Source: Oscillospiraceae bacterium
GTDB taxonomy: Bacteria; Bacillota; Clostridia; Oscillospirales; Ruminococcaceae
Length of the DNA stretch: 64,000 nt
Direction of reading: 5' to 3'
Assembly: GCA_025757845.1 (NCBI GenBank)
Contig: CP107211.1
Span: 2,418,001 to 2,482,000, forward strand
The position numbers and the translations under genes are program-made. How positions within the stretch are numbered: the stretch's first letter is position 1; each line of letters opens with the position of its first letter. A model generated the notes under the pieces. It had not been told where the DNA came from, did not search any database, and saw only the letters and a list, made by a program, of their open reading frames with translations. Below, piece by piece: positions 58,646-64,000 of this stretch.

Positions 58646-59974
58646 ATGACCAAAGATATGACCAGCGGCAAGATCACGCCGCTGCTGATCAACTTTACCA
58701 TCCCGCTGGTGCTGGGCAATCTGTTCCAGCTCACCTACAATGCCGCCGACAGCATCATCGTGGGCAAGTTCGTGGGGGAGAATGCGCTGGCTGCCGTGGG
58801 CACCGCCAACCCGCTGATGACTCTGGCCATCCTGTTCATCAACGGCATATGTCTGGGTGCCGGCATTCTGGTCAGCACCGCCTTTGGTGCCGGAGACACG
58901 GAGCTGGTGGAACGGCAGGTGTCCACCACCGCCATTGCCGGTACGGCGTTCTCGCTGGCCTTCTCGCTGTTGTGCATCCTGCTGGCAAATCCCCTGCTGC
59001 GGCTGCTGCAGGTGCCGGCGGAGATCCTGCCCATTGCCGTGAACTACCTGCGGATTGTGTTTGCCGGGCTGCTCTTCACCTTTTTTTACAATTTTCTGGC
59101 CGCCACGCTGCGTGCCCTGGGCGACAGCAAGAGTGCCCTGTACTTTCTGATGATCAGCGCCGTGCTGAACATCGGCGGCGATCTGTTTTTTGTGGAGGCC
59201 CTGGACTGGGGCAGCGAGGGCTGCGCCCTTTCCACCGTGCTGAGCGAGGGCATGTGCTGCCTGCTCTGCGCCCTGTACATCCGCTGGAAAGTTCCGGTGC
59301 TGCAGCTGGGCAGACGCTGGTTCGTGTTTGACGGCAAGCTGCTGCGCAAGACTGTAAGCTACGGCTGGGTCAGCGCCATGCAGCAGGCCACCGTGCAGCT
59401 GGGCAAGATCGCGGTGCAGGCCATCGTGAACACCATGGGCGTCAGCGCCATGGCCGCCTTTACCGCTGCCTCCCGCATCGACGACTTTGCCTACACTCCG
59501 CAGCAGAACATCGCCCACGCCATGACCACTTTCATGGCCCAGAACGAAGGTGCCGGGAAGAAAGACCGCGTGAAGGATGGCTACCGCTGCGGCATGCGCA
59601 TCGAGGTGGTGTATGCACTGGGCCTGATGGCGGTCTGTCTGATCTTTGCAGAACCCATCATCCGGCTGTTCGTCACCGACCCGGAGGTGGTGGACCTGGG
59701 CGTGCGGTTCCTGCGCACGATCTCGCTGTTCTACCTGATGCCCGCCGCCACCAACGGCATCCAGGGCTTCTTCCGCGGCATCGGCGACCTGAGGATCACA
59801 CTGATCAGCAGCATCCTGAACATGGCAGGCCGTGTGGCCGCCGCGTCCGTGCTGGTGCTGCTGTGGAAGATGGAGATCGAAGCCCTGCCCTACAGCTACG
59901 CCTTCGGCTGGGTACTGATGCTGGCCTACGAGCTGCCCGCTATGCTGCGCTATCTGCGCAAGAATAAAATGTAA
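58646..59974 (+). CDS. MATE family efflux transporter
   Basis: The 442-residue protein has 12 membrane segments in two homologous halves. It shows NLFQLTYNAADSIIVGKFVG, typical of the DinF/NorM-like branch, and TPQQNIAHAMTTFMAQNEGAG in the second half. Substrate unknown. It probably shares a transcript with the preceding cysteine-synthase-like gene, so export of a sulfur or amino-acid-related metabolite is conceivable but unproven. Confidence 0.88.
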   Translation: MTKDMTSGKITPLLINFTIPLVLGNLFQLTYNAADSIIVGKFVGENALAAVGTANPLMTLAILFINGICLGAGILVSTAFGAGDTELVERQVSTTAIAGTAFSLAFSLLCILLANPLLRLLQVPAEILPIAVNYLRIVFAGLLFTFFYNFLAATLRALGDSKSALYFLMISAVLNIGGDLFFVEALDWGSEGCALSTVLSEGMCCLLCALYIRWKVPVLQLGRRWFVFDGKLLRKTVSYGWVSAMQQATVQLGKIAVQAIVNTMGVSAMAAFTAASRIDDFAYTPQQNIAHAMTTFMAQNEGAGKKDRVKDGYRCGMRIEVVYALGLMAVCLIFAEPIIRLFVTDPEVVDLGVRFLRTISLFYLMPAATNGIQGFFRGIGDLRITLISSILNMAGRVAAASVLVLLWKMEIEALPYSYAFGWVLMLAYELPAMLRYLRKNKM

Positions 59975-59990
59975 CCCTCTCGGTCGCATA

Positions 59991-60028
59991 AGAAAAGCCG
60001 CTGTATCGTTCGATACAGCGGCTTTTCT
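59991..60028. terminator. Bidirectional terminator between MATE and prs
   Basis: An 18-bp perfect stem (AGAAAAGCCGCTGTATCG and its complement) with a 2-nt centre and T-runs on both strands. Confidence 0.88.
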
Positions 60029-60047
60029 AGTACAGACTTCCGCAGGC

Positions 60048-61190
60048 TTATGCGCGCTTTGCCAGCAGAGCCTCGATCTTCTTCAGCGGATCAATGATGC
60101 TGGAAACGGACATGTCGTGGTTCAGGGCCACTACGAAGTAAGCAGCGTACTTGGACACATCCACGTCCACATACCAGTCGCGGGTCAGCAGCTCCGGCGT
60201 GCGGTAGGTCAGGTTGGTGCCCACCACATAGGTCAGCTTGCCCTCGGCCACAGCCTGGTCAAACTTGGCCAGGCCGCTGGTGAACAGCGGGAAGGTAGCG
60301 TTGGCGATGATGCGGGCAGCGCCGCGCTCCTTCAGGTTGCTGGCCACTTCCAGCATGCTCTCGCCGGAAGCGATGATGTCATCGGCGATAAAGACGGTCT
60401 TGCCTTCCACGCTCTCGCCCAGGTACTCGTGAGCCACGATGGGGTTGCGGCCGTTGACCACGCGGGTGTAGTCACGGCGCTTGTAGAACATGCCCAGGTT
60501 GCAGCCCAGCACGCTGGAGAAGTACATGTTGCGGTTCATGGCGCCTTCGTCCGGGCTGACCACGGTGAACTTACTCTTGTCAAAGGAGATCTCCGGGTCC
60601 TTCTTCAGCAGGCTTTTCAGCACCTGATAGGTAGGCATGGCGTTGTCGAAGCTCATCAGCGGCACAGCATTCTGCACGCGGGGGTCGTGTGCGTCGAAGG
60701 TGATGATGTTCTGCACACCCATGGTCTGCAGCTCCTGCAGGGCCACGGCGCAGTCCAGGCTCTCACGCACCACGCGGCGATGCTGACGGCCGCCGTACAG
60801 GCTGGGCATGATCACCGACACGCGGTGTGCCTTGCCGGCCACCGCCTGGATCAGGCGCTTCAGGTTTGCAAAGTGATCGTCCGGGGACATGTGGTTCACG
60901 TTGTCAAACAGCTTGTAGGTCACGCTGTAGTTGCCGGGATCCACCACAATAAAGATATCGTCGCCGCGCACGGACTCCTTGACCAGACCCTTGGCATCAC
61001 CGCTCTGGAAGCGGGGGCAGTCGCAGGAGATGATGAAGGTCTCCTTGTCAATGCCGGCATCCTTGGCCCAACGGACCAGGTGCTTGTCGATCAGGCCGGT
61101 AAGCTCCTCGGCACCGGGGCAGGCGATCAGCCGCATGTCTGCCACACTGGGCTGCTGGAAAAACGACTTGGGGGAAATTTCAATGGACAT
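60048..61190 (-). CDS. prs: Ribose-phosphate diphosphokinase (PRPP synthase)
   Basis: The 380-residue enzyme makes PRPP from ribose-5-phosphate and ATP for purine, pyrimidine, NAD and Trp/His synthesis. It belongs to a longer Clostridia-type branch; the PRPP loop VFIADDIIASGESM is intact, and FDAHDPR replaces the classical DLHA motif. AAGGAG lies 8 nt before ATG 61190, so the upstream GTG at 61196 is less likely. Confidence 0.9.
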   Translation of the reverse strand: MSIEISPKSFFQQPSVADMRLIACPGAEELTGLIDKHLVRWAKDAGIDKETFIISCDCPRFQSGDAKGLVKESVRGDDIFIVVDPGNYSVTYKLFDNVNHMSPDDHFANLKRLIQAVAGKAHRVSVIMPSLYGGRQHRRVVRESLDCAVALQELQTMGVQNIITFDAHDPRVQNAVPLMSFDNAMPTYQVLKSLLKKDPEISFDKSKFTVVSPDEGAMNRNMYFSSVLGCNLGMFYKRRDYTRVVNGRNPIVAHEYLGESVEGKTVFIADDIIASGESMLEVASNLKERGAARIIANATFPLFTSGLAKFDQAVAEGKLTYVVGTNLTYRTPELLTRDWYVDVDVSKYAAYFVVALNHDMSVSSIIDPLKKIEALLAKRA

Positions 61191-61476
61191 AATCACAACT
61201 CCTTATTGCTGCTTTCCAATCCGAACGATCTGCGTACAAAAGCGCATATCTACCTTTATTTTATCACATTTTGCGTTTTGTGCCATATCCATTTGTTACA
61301 CAAAACGATTTTCTGCGCCTTGCACATCTGTTTTGCTTTTTTCAAAAAGAGACTGTGTGTTTTCGACAAAAAGACAGCCATTTCCCTTCGCAGTCGCAAA
61401 AATCCACCGACTTTTCGAGAAAAGTATTACTTTTCCATGTGGACACATCCCGCCGCCGCTTCCGGCCGCACCATGC
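61191..61476. other. Intergenic leader and promoter region of prs
   Basis: AT-rich, non-coding. A TAAAAT -10-like box lies about 75 nt ahead of prs on the minus strand, without a clear -35. The palindrome GAAAAGTA-T-TACTTTTC at 61419-61435 is a candidate operator. Confidence 0.45.
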
Positions 61477-61514
61477 AAAAAGGCCCCTCTGCCGGTCGGC
61501 AGAGGGGCCTTTTT
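61477..61514 (-). terminator. Terminator of metK
   Basis: AAAAAGGCCCCTCTGCC pairs perfectly with GGCAGAGGGGCCTTTTT over a 4-nt loop. Confidence 0.88.
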
Positions 61515-61534
61515 CTTCATTTACCGGTTCTTCT

Positions 61535-62689
61535 TTACAGAGCAGCCACGGCAGCCTTCAGGGCATCCACGCGGTCGGTGTTCTCCCACTTCACGCCCAG
61601 GTCCTCGCGGCCCATGTGGCCGTAGGCAGCCAGCTTGCGGTAGATGGGCTTGCGCAGGTCGAGGTCACGGATAATGGCAGCAGGGGTCAGGTCAAAGACC
61701 TTCTCCACCGCCTGCTCGATCTTCTCATCGGAGACCGTGCCGGTGCCGAAGGTGTCCACCATGATGGACACGGGCTTTGCCACGCCGATGGCGTAAGCCA
61801 CCTGCACCTCGCACTGCTTGGCCAGGCCGGCAGCCACGATGTTCTTGGCCACCCAGCGGGTCGCATAGGCAGCGCTGCGGTCCACCTTGCTGGGATCCTT
61901 GCCGGAGAATGCGCCGCCGCCGTGACGTGCGTAGCCGCCGTAGGTGTCCACGATGATCTTACGGCCGGTCAGGCCGGTGTCGCCCTGGGGGCCGCCGACC
62001 ACAAAGCGGCCGGTGGGGTTGATATAGTACTTGGTGTTCTCGTCCAGCAGCTCGGCGGGGATGGTGGCCTTGATGACCTTTTCCATCACGTCGGCACGCA
62101 GCTGGTCCATGCTCACGCTCTCGCTGTGCTGGCTGGAGATGACCACGGCGTCCACACGCACGGGCTTGTTGTTCTCGTCGTACTCCACGGTGACCTGGCT
62201 CTTGCCGTCCGGGCGCAGATAGCTCATCTCGCCGCTCTTGCGCACCTCGGTCAGGCGCTTGGCCAGCTTGTGGGCCAGGCTGATGGGCATGGGCATCAGC
62301 TCCGGGGTCTCGTCGCAGGCATAACCGAACATCATGCCCTGGTCGCCGGCACCGCCCACCTGGTCGTTGGTTCCCAGGGCGATGTCGGGGCTCTGGCCGT
62401 CGATGTTGGAGATGACGGCGCAGGTGTCGGCATCAAAGCCGAACTTTGCACGGGTGTAGCCAATATCTGCCACCACCTCACGGACCACCTTCTGGAAGTC
62501 CACATAGCAGCTGGTGGTGATCTCGCCCATGATGTGCACCAGACCGGTGGATGCACAGGTCTCGCAGGCCACACGGGCGTCGGGGTCGTGGGTCAGGATC
62601 TCGTCCAGGATCGCATCCGAGATCTGGTCGCAGATCTTGTCGGGATGTCCTTCGGTGACGGACTCAGAAGTAAACAGGTGTCTTGCCAT
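61535..62689 (-). CDS. metK: S-adenosylmethionine synthetase
   Basis: The 384-residue enzyme makes SAM from methionine and [29 protein letters not shown] and [19 protein letters not shown] are the MetK signatures, all intact. AGGAGG precedes the ATG. Expression is controlled by the SAM-I riboswitch at 62812-62906, so high SAM shuts it off. The product also feeds the methionine synthase reactivation protein and SpeE chemistry. Confidence 0.96.
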   Translation of the reverse strand: MARHLFTSESVTEGHPDKICDQISDAILDEILTHDPDARVACETCASTGLVHIMGEITTSCYVDFQKVVREVVADIGYTRAKFGFDADTCAVISNIDGQSPDIALGTNDQVGGAGDQGMMFGYACDETPELMPMPISLAHKLAKRLTEVRKSGEMSYLRPDGKSQVTVEYDENNKPVRVDAVVISSQHSESVSMDQLRADVMEKVIKATIPAELLDENTKYYINPTGRFVVGGPQGDTGLTGRKIIVDTYGGYARHGGGAFSGKDPSKVDRSAAYATRWVAKNIVAAGLAKQCEVQVAYAIGVAKPVSIMVDTFGTGTVSDEKIEQAVEKVFDLTPAAIIRDLDLRKPIYRKLAAYGHMGREDLGVKWENTDRVDALKAAVAAL

Positions 62690-62768
62690 TGGTTTTGCCT
62701 CCTAAACAGTTTTTACAACAGGGTGTGTATCTTGCAGCTTCTACCATTCATCAAGCCATGTACCATGA

Positions 62769-62804
62769 AAAAATAAAAGCGCCCAGAGCCGAAAGCTCTG
62801 AGCG
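62769..62804 (-). terminator. Riboswitch-controlled terminator of metK
   Basis: GCTCAGAGC(TTTCG)GCTCTGGGC stem followed by TTTTATTTTTT on the minus strand, 7 nt after the aptamer. Confidence 0.88.
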
Positions 62805-62811
62805 TTGCACT

Positions 62812-62906
62812 CTTATCTTCCGGTTTCCCGCAGGATTTGGCACCTTATGCTTTCGCACAGGTTGTCGGGCTTCACAGGGCCTGTCCCCTCAGCCGCTCTT
62901 GATAAG
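62812..62906 (-). ncRNA. SAM-I (S-box) riboswitch
   Basis: On the minus strand the P1 arms CTTATC and GATAAG close the aptamer. The core shows GGCTGAGGGGACAGGCCC, TGAAGCCCGACAACC, AAGGTGCCAAATCC and GGAAGATAAG, all matching the S-box consensus. It precedes metK and is followed by a terminator, giving transcriptional OFF control by SAM. Confidence 0.95.
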
Positions 62907-62931
62907 TCGGTATTCAGTTGTTACGCTAGAT

Positions 62932-62960
62932 ATTCTAGCATTGCTTCGTCAGATTGTCAA
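62932..62960 (-). promoter_or_regulatory. Promoter of the SAM-I riboswitch and metK
   Basis: On the minus strand: a perfect TTGACA, a 17-nt spacer and TAGAAT. The start is about 20 nt before the aptamer. Confidence 0.88.
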
Positions 62961-63031
62961 GAAGAGTATCACTCTTTTTATACAACTCTCTGAAATTGAT
63001 GGAGGTTTTGTCGGTTTTCTGCTGCAAATAC

Positions 63032-63067
63032 AAAAAAGAAAGGCACAGCCTCAGCTGCGCCTTTCTT
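63032..63067 (-). terminator. Terminator of deoC
   Basis: AAGAAAGGCGCAGC pairs with GCTGTGCCTTTCTT, followed by T residues on the minus strand. Confidence 0.85.
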
Positions 63068-63078
63068 GCAGGATCGGA

Positions 63079-63744
63079 TCAATAGCCCTTGGCCTGCTCG
63101 CCGTTCAGGATCTTGACGGCGCGGGAGGTGCCCAGGCGGTCAGCGCCCAGAGCTAGGAAGGTCTCCATATCCTCCACGGTGGAGATGCCGCCGGCAGCCT
63201 TGACCTTGCAGCGGCCGCGCACGCCCTTGACCATCAGTTCCACATCGTGGAAGTTGGCACCTGCGGTGGAGAAGCCGGTGCTGGTCTTGATGTAGTCCGC
63301 GCCTGCCTCGCAAACGATGTCGCACATCGTTTCCTTTTCCTCATCGGTCAGCAGGCAGGTCTCGATGATGACCTTCAGGATCTTGTCGCCCACAGCCTGC
63401 TTCACGGCACGGATGTCCTCGCGGACGGCATCGTACTCCTTATTCTTCAGGCGGCCGATGTTGATGACCATGTCCACCTCGGAAGCGCCGTTTTCGATGG
63501 CAGTCTTTGCCTCAAAGGCCTTGCTGGCGGTGTCCATGGCACCCAGAGGGAAGCCCACCACGCAGCACACCGGGATGCGGCCTGCCATGTACTCCACAGC
63601 CTGCTTGACGTAGCAGGTGTTGATGCAGACGGATGCGGTGTGGTTGGCAATGGCTTCGTCACACAGGGTCTGGATCTGGGGCCAGGTGGCCTCCGGCTTC
63701 AGCAGGGTGTGATCGACATGGGAGAGAATTTCTTCGCGGGTCAT
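63079..63744 (-). CDS. deoC: Deoxyribose-phosphate aldolase
   Basis: The 221-residue TIM-barrel aldolase splits deoxyribose-5-phosphate into acetaldehyde and glyceraldehyde-3-phosphate. HTLLKP at the N-terminus, LKVIIETCLL and the Schiff-base lysine in YIKTSTGF are intact. ATG at 63744 follows AAGGAGG; the longer in-frame start at 63774 lies inside the next small gene. It is separated from that gene by 13 nt. Confidence 0.93.
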   Translation of the reverse strand: MTREEILSHVDHTLLKPEATWPQIQTLCDEAIANHTASVCINTCYVKQAVEYMAGRIPVCCVVGFPLGAMDTASKAFEAKTAIENGASEVDMVINIGRLKNKEYDAVREDIRAVKQAVGDKILKVIIETCLLTDEEKETMCDIVCEAGADYIKTSTGFSTAGANFHDVELMVKGVRGRCKVKAAGGISTVEDMETFLALGADRLGTSRAVKILNGEQAKGY

Positions 63745-63757
63745 GTTGTCGTCCTCC

Positions 63758-63895
63758 TTAATTCTTGTTGGCACGGCGCACCTTTGCCATGCCGACAGCG
63801 CTCAGGGCAATGGCCGTTGCCGACACCGTTGCACCGATGATGCCCAGCACCAGACCGGAGACCAGGAATGCAAAACCTTTCAGACCACGTTTCAT
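63758..63895 (-). CDS. Small membrane protein of 45 residues
   Basis: Reading frame MKRGLKGFAFLVSG..KVRRANKN ends in TAA. A basic N-terminus, one long hydrophobic segment (about 8-36) rich in Gly/Ala/Val and a basic C-terminus suggest a single-span or hairpin membrane peptide. AGGAGG lies 9 nt before the ATG, which strongly supports translation. It sits between a GtrA-like gene and deoC on the same strand. I do not recognise a family. Confidence 0.75.
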   Translation of the reverse strand: MKRGLKGFAFLVSGLVLGIIGATVSATAIALSAVGMAKVRRANKN

Positions 63896-63916
63896 AAGAC
63901 CGTACCTCCTAAAAAA

Positions 63917-64000
63917 TTATTTTTTCTTTTTAAAGATGATGAGTTTGCTGAACACATAGTTCAGCACCACCACGACCACGTTGGAAAAGACCTTGACGCA
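63917..64000 (-). CDS. C-terminal end of a GtrA-like membrane protein (partial)
   Basis: Only the last 27 residues are in the window: KVFSNVVVVVLNYVFSKLIIF followed by four lysines and TAA. The NYVFSKLIIF pattern is typical of the last helix of GtrA-family flippases that supply lipid-linked sugars for cell-wall glycosylation. Start and most of the gene lie beyond the right edge. The small membrane protein gene starts 22 nt downstream. Confidence 0.6.
   Translation of the reverse strand, partial: CVKVFSNVVVVVLNYVFSKLIIFKKKK

Overview
The window is GC-rich, densely packed chromosomal DNA. Gene content and style point to a Gram-positive gut anaerobe of the Oscillospiraceae, most likely Faecalibacterium. 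The clues are the carboxyspermidine route, split cobalamin methionine synthase, Rex, sugar PTS and MsmK-type ABC systems, and short TIR-bounded repeats. The species assignment is inference from remembered family distributions, not a search. I see no phage, integrase, CRISPR array or rRNA. Many long open frames antisense to real genes are shadows caused by GC-rich third positions.

Layout. Positions 1-830 hold a tRNA-Leu(CAA) and a strongly promoted, apparently structured RNA that I cannot assign. Positions 861-6618 are a five-gene polyamine operon: decarboxylase, SpeE, agmatinase, carboxyspermidine dehydrogenase and carboxyspermidine decarboxylase. Then come a small lipoprotein flanked by paired inverted repeats, a glycosidase remnant, the sugar-ABC ATPase MsmK, an AraC regulator and a MATE pump. 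Positions 11380-15139 are a sucrose PTS operon (scrA-scrB-scrK), followed by a PAP2 phosphatase. On the minus strand lie a beta-glucoside PTS plus 6-phospho-beta-glucosidase pair, an RpiR regulator, and split methionine synthase with its reactivation protein. Next are an MBL lipoprotein, YgiQ, FtsK/SpoIIIE and TepA. Rex and thymidine kinase follow on the plus strand.

Positions 32457-39639 are a pectin-oligosaccharide locus: binding protein, two permeases, AraC regulator, cytoplasmic GH28 and GH105. It has no ATPase of its own, and MsmK at 7866-8981 is the obvious partner. Positions 39712-46005 carry an M16C peptidase, an MFS transporter, a PLC-like protein and GpsA. Positions 46341-48966 are an amino-acid ABC operon interrupted by a MITE-like element. 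A PadR/HAAS module, UvrC and HPr follow. The minus-strand ylxM-ffh-rpsP-khpA-rimM-trmD operon comes next; a TIR repeat lies inside it and its TrmD is fused to a GNAT acetyltransferase. A cysteine-synthase-like protein lacking the PLP lysine, a second MATE pump, PRPP synthase, metK under a SAM-I riboswitch, deoC, a 45-residue membrane protein and a truncated GtrA-like gene complete the window.

The most notable items are the unassigned RNA at 422-705, the TrmD-GNAT fusion, the lysine-less CysK homologue, the two families of TIR-bounded repeats placed inside or beside operons, and the polyamine operon that encodes two different spermidine-forming chemistries.
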